From Plazaster borealis (taxonomy: Eukaryota > Echinodermata > Asteroidea > Forcipulatida > Labidiasteridae), in the NCBI GenBank assembly GCA_021014325.1, contig CM037473.1, positions 4,465,501 to 4,529,500 of the forward strand: DNA of 64,000 bases, in the 5' to 3' direction. The translations under genes were made by a program, and so were the position numbers. Positions 60,601 through 63,799 of the stretch are shown here, piece by piece. The notes under the pieces are model-generated. The model was not told where the DNA came from. It saw only the letters and a list, made by a program, of their open reading frames with translations, and did no database searches. Positions within the stretch are counted from its first letter, which is position 1. Each line of letters opens with the position of its first letter.

Positions 60601-62639
60601 AAGAACCCGCAAAAAAGTATTTCGATATTTACTGTATGCATACCTGATTCTAAAAGTTTCGTACTTCAGCATTTGAGAACGTTACTTATGATAATATAAG
60701 AAGTAGCTATAACTAGCTAGTAAACTTGCGGGTACAACCAATCTCTTTTGTGAGGAGTGTTGGATCATAAAACAGCCGTTGCGGTCTCGACATTTCAAAC
60801 AGAAATATACTCTTCTTCTCTTCGGAAGAATGTTGAATGCAAGTTAAGTTTACTAGTAACAGTTATTTCCTATACTGTCCACACCATGCTTTATCCCTTA
60901 TAATAAATATTGAATAGATGTCGGTGTAGATTCACATGAACTGTATAGGCCTAGGCAATGTGATAACGTGTATGAAGGAATGCCCCCGAGCGTGCCTTGC
61001 CCCGTACTTCAAGTGTGCTCAGATACTCTCCAAATCTTTTAGCTCACTAATTTCATCAGTTATTAGATCGGCCATTCCGTCATCGTCCAATTAGGATACT
61101 AACATAATTTTAAAAGACATAGCTATATTGCGGTTGCAGGGAGGGGGTTGGGTCAACTTTCGTAAAAATCATGTGGGAGAAAACCGGAAATAATGGTTTC
61201 ACCGCAATTAAATGATGTCCCGTTTGATCATGACCGCTTGCTGCGTGACTTATCATTCGCTTAGGACATTAATGGCGGCGAGGTCTTGTTTGATTTAGGG
61301 GCCCAGACGTGACCGTTTCGATTGTGGGTCGTAAAGTCAAACCCGGATGACTCAATGCCAAAATCAAAGGCCATCTTTTCATTATTTTATCCAACCCTTT
61401 GTTTTTCTTGTTCGATGTGTCCTCTCTGTACATAGGCCACAGTCATGTGCGACATCGTTGTCCTGTATCTACTCAAGAAACGGAATATCTACAAGGAATG
61501 CAAATATCAGAACGTCAACCCCGTAACGGATGATGGGTACGAGGTGAGTAGAATCCGCAGGGTCGCCCCAGTCCTTTGAGAGTTATCGTCCGCCGTTGCT
61601 TTACAACGATGTAGGAATAAATATAGTTTAATAGGTATGCAGACAAAATAAGCCCCTCGTGTGACCTAACACAAATATTATTCGCTCGTTGTATCTTTTG
61701 GTAGATGAGTGGTCATCAAGACTCTCCGCAATCATAGTCTTCCCTCTCAACCTTCATCTCAACATAAATAATCTTCGCATGTATCCAACAAGGACGACAA
61801 TAATAGTCAGAATATGTCATTAGAAATATAATTGGCCAAAGGTTCACGATAGATTAGTCCCGTAAAACAAGTATAGGTAGAATAGCAAGCAATGGCAGCC
61901 ATTTTGAAAATTCAAATCTGCGATGACCTTGTAGCCAAATATCTTTCTCATGTGACTGTTTGCCGAATTCCATGCACTCTGAAAACTCCCAGGTCAAAAT
62001 TGACCCAGATTCCAGTCTCAGTGGGGCCTGATCAATTTGTGGGTTAGGCTGACCCAGAAACTGGCTAAAAAATTTAACTCGGATTTTGCGTCAGTTTGAC
62101 CCATTTCTGGGTTATTTTGACAAATATTCCGGCTCATAGTGACCCACTTCTGGGTCATACTGACCCAGAAGTGGGTCAGGCACCTCGGAACCCGGAATCT
62201 GGGTCGCGTATATTTTGTTTACACCGCAGCGAGGGGTTTAATACTGTAACACTGTCAATTCCGTCTTGAGCCAGGAGACTACGTCTAACCCTAAACCCTA
62301 ACCCTAACCCCTAAACCTAACCCTAAACCTATCCCTTTATAGGCATAAATGTTTGTAGTCTCATCTCAAGACAGGAATTGGCAGTATTACAGTACAAAAC
62401 CCCTTGTTTTTAGAGCGAGCTTGTAACATACAAAGCACACTTCTCCGAATATTTCCCCCATAACAACCTTCCTTTCCAACCTTCAGGTCCCAGCCTTACG
62501 CACCTTCTCCAAAGCTGACGGCAACAGCGCAATATTTCCACTACGTAGGGTATCCTACGACGGTAACGCCATGGAGGTCGGCAAGAGATACGCCACGGCC
62601 TATCTGGACACCACGGCAGACAGCGACCGGAATAGCTGA
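9608..62639 (+). CDS. P2RX: P2X purinoceptor (ATP-gated cation channel), 5'-incomplete, nine exons
   Basis: The joined exons (1,035 nt) encode 344 residues and a TGA stop. P2X subunits form trimeric plasma-membrane channels that pass Na+, K+ and Ca2+ when extracellular ATP binds. Numbering from the first glutamine here, the ten ectodomain cysteines are C23, C34, C40, C57, C71, C77, C130, C140, C174 and C183, with spacing close to vertebrate P2X4. ATP-contact residues expected from the family are present: T99 and K103 (NFTxxxKN), N204 and R206 (NFR), and K223 (TKAYG). TM2 spans about 242-271 and is followed by YKECK (277-281), the conserved YxxxK. N-glycosylation sequons are at N68, N97, N112, N153 and N214. 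Intron phases are 0,1,2,2,0,2,0,0 and every junction preserves frame. The N-terminus, TM1 and the first part of the ectodomain, including the first two ATP-contact lysines, are absent and probably encoded upstream. The subtype cannot be assigned; it most resembles P2X4. Confidence 0.96.
10918..10950. repeat. Perfect short hairpin
   Basis: AAGCGTCCTATATT, loop GACAG, AATATAGGACGCTT. No T-tract follows, and it is not obviously a precursor of a small RNA. Confidence 0.75.
11136..11222 (+). mobile_element. Non-LTR retrotransposon-like 3' tail
   Basis: CCCCAGGGCCCCCAGGGAGA, TTTGATAACTGATGGGGCTA and a tail of AATA repeats. The same tail ends the insertion at 43042-43312. No reverse transcriptase is present. 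Confidence 0.7.
12671..12970 (+). repeat. Interstitial TTAGGG tract within inverted repeats
   Basis: TTAGGG and variants run from 12726 to about 12935. They lie between ACACCCCTATGTTCCGACA (12671-12689) and its exact reverse complement (12952-12970). The ORF across it is a repeat translation. Confidence 0.88.
15211..15575. repeat. Two adjacent 'CCCAATTTCATAGAGCTGC' elements
   Basis: Two back-to-back degenerate copies (about 15211-15392 and 15390-15575) of a palindromic-ended element with AAGCAC near one end and a matching AAGCGG/GGGCC end. Confidence 0.65.
15783..15850 (+). repeat. tRNA-like SINE head
   Basis: CAGTTGGTAGAGCG followed by GGTCGCAGGTTCAAGTCCTG. The minus-strand 'GLEPATS' reading is the usual artefact of a B box. 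Confidence 0.7.
16645..16705 (+). repeat. tRNA-Glu-like SINE head
   Basis: CATGCTCGGTGTTCTAGTGG ... GTGGGTTCGAATCCCACC, shortened in the anticodon region. Confidence 0.65.
16885..16960 (+). repeat. tRNA-Glu-like SINE head
   Basis: ACTCGGTGGTCTATTGGTTA ... GTCGTGGGTTCGAGTCCCAC with CTCGG/CCGAG pairing ends. The anticodon arm is not convincing, so it is a SINE head rather than a tRNA gene. Confidence 0.7.
17279..17940 (+). repeat. tRNA-derived SINE interrupted by a retroelement tail
   Basis: TGTCGTGGCCGACTGGTCTA begins a Leu/Ser-type head. After an insertion (17333-17627) it continues with TTTGAATCCCGG, CCTTGAGCAAGACACTTAAC and a distal GGAGCGCCATGAGCGTCACT. Copies at 32937 and 53713 have the head and centre uninterrupted. 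Confidence 0.78.
17333..17627 (-). mobile_element. Inserted non-LTR-like tail inside the SINE
   Basis: Starts with a T-rich tract (minus-strand A/AATA tail) and is flanked by AGGTC at 17328-17332 and 17628-17632, a 5-bp direct repeat consistent with target-site duplication. Confidence 0.65.
18595..18670 (+). CDS. P2RX: P2X exon b (cysteine-rich head domain)
   Basis: Reads DPDMWFGRCKTDEQCPIGTY then ITGGN plus the first base of a glycine codon, matching the family block 'IPD...CKSDASC...NG' with cysteines 2 and 3. The acceptor is tttctatttatAG. The donor at 18671 is GTTCGT, a poor match to GTRAGT. It is chosen because phase 1 rejoins the next exon and the exon end coincides with the vertebrate NG|V boundary. 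The next in-phase donor is at 18677 (GTACTT). Confidence 0.92.
18671..19966 (+). other. P2X intron b-c (1.3 kb)
   Basis: AT-rich. A left-truncated copy of a TTAA-flanked element family ends at 19796; its other copy is at 42730-43396. Nothing else is recognisable. Confidence 0.7.
19423..19796. mobile_element. TTAA-type MITE, family C, left-truncated
   Basis: Begins ACAGGATTGGTAGAG and ends TGTATAATACCT before TTAA (19797-19800). It shares an extended interior with 42730-43396 (for example TAATTTTGGTTGTAACAA) but lacks the nested insertion. Confidence 0.75.
19967..20072 (+). CDS. P2RX: P2X exon c (head domain, cysteines 4-6)
   Basis: Completes the split glycine, then reads MRTGRCVPAPWPYKGVNKTC followed by EIRAWCPTEYDKLP. 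It matches 'STGRCV...KTCEVAAWCPVE' of P2X4 and carries cysteines 4, 5 and 6 and an NKT sequon. The acceptor is ctctccAG and the donor AG|GTAAAT, leaving phase 2. The insertion between cysteines 4 and 5 is four residues longer than in human P2X4. Confidence 0.96.
20450..20885. repeat. About 148-bp tandem repeat, three units
   Basis: CTGTGAAGAAGAT recurs at 20561, 20709 and 20856 (148 and 147 bp apart), with CTAGGAACCAATGTTGGCTA shared by the later units. The unit length is near one nucleosome core. Confidence 0.85.
21455..21630. repeat. Large near-perfect hairpin from two element ends
   Basis: Arms of about 75 bp (21455-21528 and 21556-21630) pair with few mismatches around a 27-base loop. 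Each arm carries the TAGTAAACTTGCGGGTACAA end of the Penelope-like repeat, and the loop holds its GGTTGGGTCTC part. Confidence 0.85.
22000..22386. mobile_element. Family E relative, left end unclear
   Basis: Shares CTGCGGCCAGAGATGC and downstream sequence with 25448-25915 and ends GACCCTAGCT before TTAA (22387-22390). I could not define the left end. Confidence 0.6.
22933..23295. mobile_element. TTAA-flanked MITE, family D
   Basis: Inverted ends AGGAACATTACAGAATTGG and CCAGTTCTGTAACGTTCCT, with TTAA at 22929-22932 and 23296-23299. Single copy in this window, 363 bp, no transposase. Confidence 0.83.
24680..24806. repeat. 21-bp tandem repeat, six units
   Basis: Units such as CCTCGAAATATTGTTTTGTT + C. 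A 7-residue period is open on both strands (PRNIVLF-like, RGNKTIF-like). Degenerate relatives continue to about 24960. Confidence 0.8.
25448..25915. mobile_element. TTAA-flanked MITE, family E copy 1
   Basis: Starts AGGTAGGGTCGTACATTTGG and ends ATGGCCGTACCT, with TTAA at 25444-25447 and 25916-25919. A block near 25670-25740 (GTCCGTTTG, CTGCGGCCAGAGATGC) is shared with 22140-22215. Confidence 0.8.
26590..27105. repeat. About 41-bp degenerate tandem repeat
   Basis: Units read roughly GGGCCTAAATGTAGCCCCAA + CCATGTACCTAAATGTAGC. The halves resemble each other (CCTAAATGTAGC twice), suggesting a 20-bp ancestor. About 12 units. Confidence 0.85.
27173..27359. repeat. Palindromic-ended element GGGCCCAATTTCATAGAGC
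   Basis: Starts GGGCCCAATTTCATAGAGCT and ends AGCTCCATGAAATTGGGC, an inverted-repeat-ended element of about 190 bp. Other copies lie at 28136-28336, 35023-35206 and 39752-39947. Confidence 0.8.
28136..28336. repeat. Palindromic-ended element, copy
   Basis: GGCCGAATTTCATAGAGCTG at the left and TTTGAAATTGGGCC at the right; internal ATGCTTACCAGAAT and CTGGTATCCTGCTCATTTCT match 27173-27359. Confidence 0.78.
28451..28623. mobile_element. CpG-rich inverted-repeat element, copy 1
   Basis: Starts TAGACCTTATGCATTGACGT and ends ATGTGCATAAGGTCTA; flanking bases fit a TA target. The inside is CpG-rich (GCGCGGCGCAC), unlike the AT-rich surroundings, and carries TGACGTCA, the cAMP-response-element core. 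Confidence 0.82.
28623..28802. repeat. Inverted-repeat segment between CpG-rich copies
   Basis: TTGAGAGAGTTGC at the left and GCAACTCTCTCAA at the right enclose about 155 bp. It abuts copy 1 of the CpG-rich family. It may be another small inverted-repeat element. Confidence 0.6.
28939..29111. mobile_element. CpG-rich inverted-repeat element, copy 2
   Basis: Same ends as copy 1 (TAGACCTTATGCATTGACGT ... GTGCATAAGGTCTA) and the same length, with scattered substitutions. Confidence 0.82.
29112..29264. mobile_element. CpG-rich inverted-repeat element, diverged copy 3
   Basis: Begins TAGACCCCTTGCATTGGC immediately after copy 2 and ends GACGTCATACGCAAAGGATCTA. It is a more diverged relative with the same plan. 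Confidence 0.7.
29659..29830. repeat. Palindromic 'CACTGCAAA' element, copy
   Basis: Starts ACTACAAAAAGTGGAGTGTT and ends CCCTGTTTTTGCAGTG, with the internal ATCTATATGTTATAACACC typical of this repeat family. Confidence 0.65.
29974..30060 (+). CDS. P2RX: P2X exon d (ATP-site NFTxxxKN motif)
   Basis: Reads SRTPVLLDAANFTVMIKNSI then SFPIFNFS between two split codons. NFTVMIKN is the P2X signature that supplies a threonine and a lysine to the ATP pocket. Two sequons (NFT and NFS) are present. The acceptor is ccaaccAG and the donor AA|GTGAGT. The length of 87 nt fits 1 + 28 codons + 2. Confidence 0.96.
30131..30152. repeat. TG microsatellite
   Basis: Eleven TG units directly 3' of exon d, about 70 bp into the intron. 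Confidence 0.9.
31385..31640. repeat. Degenerate tandem repeat with ACAACTGATGAAAT
   Basis: ACAACTGATGAAAT or close forms recur four times, alternating with CTACTA and AATTGAATTCCTACTA. Spacing is irregular. Confidence 0.65.
32095..32262 (+). mobile_element. Penelope-like element end with hammerhead-like core
   Basis: Contains CTCCTGAAGACGAGCAGAG ... CTTCGAAACGTCGAGACC and ends ACATGGTTGTACCCGCAAGT then TTACTA. The same end is at 21455-21630 (twice), about 34083-34165 and 60716-60862 (minus). Confidence 0.6.
32937..33340 (+). repeat. tRNA-derived SINE, near full length
   Basis: GTGTCGTGGCCGAGCGGTCA (A box), GGATTCCCGGTCTTGACACT, CCTTAAGCAAGACACTTAAC and a distal GATAAAGCGCTATATACATC with an AT-rich tail. 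Head and centre match 17279 and 53713. Confidence 0.78.
34083..34165 (+). mobile_element. Penelope-like element end, short fragment
   Basis: CAGAGCCAACACTTCTCCTA ... CATGGTCGTACCCCGCAAGT then TTACTA matches the terminal part of 32095-32262. Confidence 0.55.
34803..34981. repeat. Dispersed repeat CCGAGGCTGGAAGA
   Basis: Shares CCGAGGCTGGAAGA, ATAGTCTGGTTCCTTTT and ATGACCAAGATGGTGGCAGC with 44720-44896 in the same order and spacing. No coding capacity. Confidence 0.7.
35023..35206. repeat. Palindromic-ended element, copy (inverted)
   Basis: Same family read from the other strand: GGGCCAATTTCATAGCTCTG at the left and AGCAGCTCTATGAAATTTGG at the right, with AAATGAGCAGGAAACCAGTT inside. Confidence 0.78.
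35636..35998 (+). mobile_element. TTAA-flanked MITE, family A copy 2
   Basis: Starts AGGCACTGTACACG, ends CAGCGCCT, with TTAA at 35632-35635 and 35999-36002. The internal sequence is nearly the same as the other family A copies, which suggests recent spread. Confidence 0.87.
36464..36662. mobile_element. GGCGGATCCAGG inverted-repeat element
   Basis: Starts GGGGCGGATCCAGGATTTTC and ends CCCCCCTGGATCCGCGCC, with a long internal pyrimidine tract (36548-36611). The minus-strand ORF across it is low complexity. Confidence 0.75.
36861..37396. repeat. About 180-bp tandem repeat, three units
   Basis: AAACGGATAGTTGATG recurs at about 37024, 37204 and 37383. Units share AGACGGATGTTAA, AACCACATACAAA and ATGAAATTAATGT. 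The three units are diverged. Confidence 0.83.
38789..38860 (-). repeat. tRNA-like SINE head
   Basis: On the minus strand: CCGTGGTCCAGTAGACTGCA ... GGACTTGCAATCACAAGGTT ... GTAGGTTCGAATCCTACC. It has a TTGCAAT anticodon-like loop, but the arms are imperfect and it is most likely SINE-derived. Confidence 0.6.
39198..39460. repeat. 131-bp tandem duplication
   Basis: ATGAATCTCGCTCACTATGT begins at 39198 and at 39329; the two units are nearly identical up to CCTGGCATTATC, so the duplication looks recent. Confidence 0.85.
39752..39947. repeat. Palindromic-ended element inserted in a GGGTCA-type repeat
   Basis: GGGGCCCAATTTCATAGAGC to CTCTATGAAATTGGGTTCC. The flanks (39715-39751 and 39948-40000) look like two halves of one GGGTCA-type element when compared with 61976-62213, so this copy appears to have inserted into it. 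Confidence 0.72.
41530..41896 (+). mobile_element. TTAA-flanked MITE, family A copy 3
   Basis: Starts AGGTATCGTACACGTTTGG after TTAA (41526-41529) and ends CAGTGCCT(T) before TTAA (41897-41900). The terminal base pairs differ slightly between the two ends. Confidence 0.84.
42172..42325. repeat. GGGTCA-rich element, copy
   Basis: Starts ACTCTAAAAACTCCCGGGTC, with TTCCGGGTC and GACCCAGAAATGGGTC inside, matching the family at 61976-62213. Confidence 0.7.
42730..43396. mobile_element. TTAA-type MITE, family C, with nested insertion
   Basis: Starts AGGTATAATACAGGATT and ends AATCCCGTGTAATACCT followed by TTAA (43397-43400); the left flank is TCGA. A 271-bp retroelement tail (43042-43312) interrupts it. 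A related, left-truncated copy ends at 19796. Confidence 0.78.
43042..43312 (+). mobile_element. Non-LTR retrotransposon-like insertion in a family C element
   Basis: Ends with the same GGGGCTACACTGGTTAAATA and AATA tail as 11136-11222. Flanked by AGTATG at 43036-43041 and 43313-43318. The related element ending at 19796 lacks it, which confirms an insertion. Confidence 0.75.
43683..44714. mobile_element. Inverted-repeat element TAGACTGTGCAAGTCT, 1.03 kb
   Basis: Same ends as 58919-59600. ORFs inside (43675-43866 and 43989-44423, plus strand) match no transposase I know. Both copies share an internal 'CCGGAACCGAGGTC'-like segment, so this is probably a non-autonomous family. Confidence 0.78.
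44720..44896. repeat. Dispersed repeat CCGAGGCTGGAAGA, copy 2
   Basis: Second copy of the repeat at 34803-34981, directly next to the 43683-44714 element. Confidence 0.7.
45084..45225 (+). CDS. P2RX: P2X exon e (cysteines 7-8, CPIFRLG motif)
   Basis: After the split lysine it reads RNIRETTEKTYLRSCRYNAI then TDPLCPIFRLGTMVEMANDT and FENMAYR. CPIFRLG is a strong P2X signature. Cysteines 7 and 8 are ten residues apart, as in vertebrates. The acceptor is tttgccacAG and the donor AGG|GTAGGT, ending in phase 0. Confidence 0.97.
45775..46030. repeat. Inverted pair of short dispersed repeats
   Basis: GGAACAATG ... CCCACAAGG ... GGGGAATAATAGAACAACAA in the first half is followed by the reverse order (TATTGTTGTTATATTATTCC ... 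CTTGTGGCGTCCATTGTTCC) in the second. Related single copies lie at about 6530-6640 and 6730-6850. Confidence 0.65.
46498..46530. repeat. TTTG microsatellite
   Basis: About eight TTTG units. A shorter run of the same type lies at about 38579-38600. Confidence 0.9.
46609..46968 (+). mobile_element. TTAA-flanked MITE, family A copy 4
   Basis: TTAA (46605-46608) precedes AGGCACTGTACACG; the right end CAGTGCCT is followed by TTAC, a one-base change from TTAA. A short internal deletion near the right end removes part of the inverted repeat. Confidence 0.83.
47553..47914 (-). mobile_element. TTAA-flanked MITE, family A copy 5 (inverted)
   Basis: Reverse orientation relative to copy 4, about 580 bp away. 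TTAA at 47549-47552 and 47915-47918. The two copies form a large inverted repeat that could pair in the pre-mRNA of the P2X intron. Confidence 0.87.
48624..48785. repeat. Two facing tRNA-like SINE heads
   Basis: A minus-strand head (48624-48700, GGGATTTGAACCTGCGACCT) and a plus-strand head (48716-48785, GCGGAGGTAGCAGGTTCAAA) of one family lie 15 bp apart in opposite orientation. Confidence 0.68.
48972..49143. mobile_element. CpG-rich inverted-repeat element, copy 4 (inverted)
   Basis: TAGACCTTATGCACATGATG to CGTCAATGCATAAGGTCTA, the reverse orientation of copies 1 and 2, with GTGCGCCGCGCG inside. It sits 20 kb from the others in the same gene. Confidence 0.82.
49895..50025 (+). CDS. P2RX: P2X exon f (WNCNLD motif, NFR)
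   Basis: Reads GGVVTIDIQWNCNLDRHRDE then CLPNYRFFRSDDENAKIAKG and FNF. It carries the hallmark WxCNLD and cysteines 9 and 10, nine residues apart. NFR, completed across the intron, gives the asparagine and arginine of the ATP site. The acceptor is tttccctAG and the donor CG|GTAAGA, ending in phase 2. Confidence 0.97.
50026..52258 (+). other. P2X intron f-g (2.2 kb)
   Basis: Dominated by the 27-bp minisatellite at 50643-51396. A short direct repeat (about 50326-50400 and 50428-50500, sharing 'GGGGACCCGGGGGGC') precedes it. 51400-52250 shows nothing recognisable. Confidence 0.7.
50643..51396. repeat. 27-bp minisatellite, about 28 copies
   Basis: Unit GGCACACTGATACCATGGTC + TTATTGA. One degenerate unit near 50749-50775. 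Because 27 is divisible by three, long reading frames stay open on both strands (239 and 177 residues), with a 9-residue period; I do not call these genes. Confidence 0.95.
52259..52415 (+). CDS. P2RX: P2X exon g (lower body and first part of TM2)
   Basis: Reads YSKYYKVNGSEFRTLTKAYG then ILFNIKITGQAGKFDFIPLM and LNVASGFALLSL. RTLTKAYGI holds the last ATP-contact lysine. GKFDFIP leads into TM2, including the family's conserved glycine near the gate (ASG). The acceptor is cgatacAG and the donor CTG|GTAAGC, ending in phase 0 inside TM2, as in vertebrate P2X genes. Confidence 0.97.
53713..54000 (+). repeat. tRNA-derived SINE
   Basis: CATGTCGTGGCCGAGCGGTC, GTGTGGGTTCGATACCCGTC, then CGAGCAAGGCACTTAACCAT. 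The minus-strand ORF reading over it is a shadow. Confidence 0.77.
56769..57115 (+). mobile_element. TTAA-flanked MITE, family A copy 6, right end lost
   Basis: TTAA (56765-56768) then AGTCACTGCACACG; the internal sequence matches to about 57110, where the family sequence stops before the right inverted repeat. Confidence 0.8.
57341..57770. mobile_element. Inverted-repeat element GGCTGAGTTCGGGCGGTGTG
   Basis: The 27-bp ends differ at one position: GGCTGAGTTCGGGCGGTGTG at the left, CACACCACCCGAACTCAGCC at the right. Both flanks have TAT, which would fit a 3-bp target duplication. Inner repeats of GTTCTCG type continue the symmetry. Confidence 0.8.
58004..58348 (+). mobile_element. TTAA-flanked MITE, family B copy 2
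   Basis: Matches 63458-63799 closely over its whole length. The right side is followed by TTAA (58349-58352); the left flank reads TGTT, so one target copy has changed. Confidence 0.83.
58919..59600. mobile_element. Inverted-repeat element TAGACTGTGCAAGTCTCGCG, 0.68 kb
   Basis: Left end TAGACTGTGCAAGTCTCGCG and right end CACGAGACTTGCACAGTCTA are inverted copies; the flanks fit a TA target. No transposase is visible. A longer relative is at 43683-44714. Confidence 0.8.
60716..60862 (-). mobile_element. Penelope-like element end, truncated
   Basis: On the plus strand begins TAGTAAACTTGCGGGTACAA and includes GGTCTCGACATTTCAAACAG, the reverse complement of the 32095-32262 end with several changes. 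Confidence 0.6.
61436..61543 (+). CDS. P2RX: P2X exon h (end of TM2, YxxxK motif)
   Basis: Reads ATVMCDIVVLYLLKKRNIYK then ECKYQNVNPVTDDGYE. The CDI/VVLY segment finishes TM2, and YKECK is the YxxxK motif that stabilises channel gating and surface expression in known P2X receptors. The acceptor is ctgtacatAG and the donor GAG|GTGAGT. It is 36 codons long, ending in phase 0. Confidence 0.96.
61976..62213. repeat. GGGTCA-rich palindromic element
   Basis: Starts ACTCTGAAAACTCCCAGGTC and is full of GACCC/GGGTC in alternating orientation (for example GACCCAGAAGTGGGTC). Related pieces lie at about 5640-6030, 39101-39190, 40240-40300 and 42172-42325. Confidence 0.7.
62232..62405 (-). repeat. Interstitial CCCTAA tract within inverted repeats
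   Basis: CCCTAA and variants at 62285-62335 lie between a left arm ending CTTGAGCCAGGAGACTA (to 62281) and a right arm starting TAGTCTCATCTCAAGACAGG (62356). The arms are inverted copies extending about 40-50 bp with small gaps. Confidence 0.85.
62487..62639 (+). CDS. P2RX: P2X terminal exon i (cytoplasmic tail and stop)
   Basis: Codes for 50 residues, starting VPALRTFSKADGNSAIFPLR and ending DTTADSDRNS, then TGA at 62637-62639. The acceptor is aaccttcAG. The tail has no recognisable domain. It contains RRVS (R314-S317), a match to the basic-basic-x-Ser pattern of protein kinase A, and no transmembrane segment. Assignment rests on frame continuity, base composition typical of coding sequence and position, because P2X tails are poorly conserved. 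Confidence 0.9.
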   Translation, partial: VPALRTFSKADGNSAIFPLRRVSYDGNAMEVGKRYATAYLDTTADSDRNS

Positions 62640-63342
62640 AACCAAGGATGACCAAAAAGCAAAAAAGCCATTTGTATTTTGGTGATTATTATAAATAATT
62701 TGGTAAACATAATCCGGAACCAGAGTTGTAGGGGTAAGCCCACTGTGAGTGAGTGAGTGAGTGTGTGTGTGATGAGGAATTTGAGAAAATGTAGGGGGCT
62801 TGTGAGAGGATTGGATGTTTTTGTGTGTTTTGGCGGGGTTTTTGTGTGTTCAATTGCATATTTTTAATTAAGTTGTGAGCTGAGAATGTGTGAGTGGTTT
62901 TCTTTCGTAGATTGGCGGTGCATTGTGCTGGCACTCTGTTATTGTTACAAATGCATGGAGTGAAACGAATTGTCGTTCTCTTAATCTCAATCCTCCCAAA
63001 GTCCAGTGTGACATTAATCTTTGTTGATGAAATGGCAAGTGGGTTCCAGTGTGTATGGTCTTTCTTTTGTCGTCAAACGGCATTCGTGAAAAGGAAAATT
63101 GTTAAAAAACGGAGTGACAGAGGCAGAATTGCCACTGTGTGTGAGAGCGTGTAGTGGCACTTAAAAAGGATTGTGAGGAATTTTGCGCTAAAATTTCATC
63201 TTGTTCAGTTTTTCCCACACAAACAAATTGTTATAAATAATGACCTTGTTCGAATACCTACTACAACAGCCAGGAGAACAAACCATTCCCACAAGCACAA
63301 TATTTTATAATAGCATCAGTTGTCCACAGTTTATGGTAAAGA

Positions 63343-63348
63343 AATAAA
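63343..63348 (+). promoter_or_regulatory. Candidate polyadenylation signal AATAAA
   Basis: An AATAAA about 700 bp after the P2X stop, before the TTAA element. Motif match only; cleavage position is unknown. Confidence 0.35.
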
Positions 63349-63457
63349 AGAGTAGGCGACGAGGTCGGAATATATTGTACATTAAGTACCGGTGAATCGA
63401 TTTGCGTTAGGTGTAATTTAGCGCCTGCGTAAGCTTGCGCGCCAGGCGTATATTTAA

Positions 63458-63799
63458 AGGTATTGTACACTTTTGGTAACAGCTCAAAATCAGTGTCCAC
63501 ATTTTGTATTCAACATATACATGAACAAACAAACCTGTGAAAGTTTGAGCTCAATTGGTCGTCGAGATCACGAGAAAATAGTGAAAAGAGACCTTATGTG
63601 TTTTCTGTTTTTTCAAACATCGAGTTTTTATCACGCGTGGTAAAAACTATTGTTTTACTCATATCTCAGAAACGATAGCATTTTAGGCAAAAATATTTTA
63701 AGGAATCCTCTCTACCATTACTTACTTTAAATCATGTAAGTTATGTGTGAATGTGTGAACATGTGTGTTTTTCGATCTTACCAATAGTGTACAGGGCCT
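63458..63799 (+). mobile_element. TTAA-flanked MITE, family B copy 1
   Basis: Starts AGGTATTGTACACTTTTGG, ends AGTGTACAGGGCCT, flanked by TTAA at 63454-63457 and 63800-63803. A near-identical copy is at 58004-58348. Its interior partly resembles family A ('AATTGGTCGTCGAGATCACG'). Confidence 0.85.

Larger units (their letters stand above)
52416..61435 (+). other. P2X intron g-h (9.0 kb)
   Basis: Holds truncated 'TGCTTAAGCAG'-type repeats (about 52466-52604 and 52768-52915), a SINE (53713-54000), TTAA elements (56769-57115 and 58004-58348), an inverted-repeat element (57341-57770), a second one (58919-59600) and a minus-strand Penelope-like end (about 60716-60862). 54020-56400 is long AT-rich sequence with no gene or repeat I can identify. 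Confidence 0.7.
61544..62486 (+). other. P2X intron h-i (0.9 kb)
   Basis: Contains a repeat fragment at about 61860-61970 (also near 1483-1770 and 37600-37790), a GGGTCA-rich palindromic element (61976-62213) and a CCCTAA tract inside inverted repeats (62232-62405). Confidence 0.7.
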
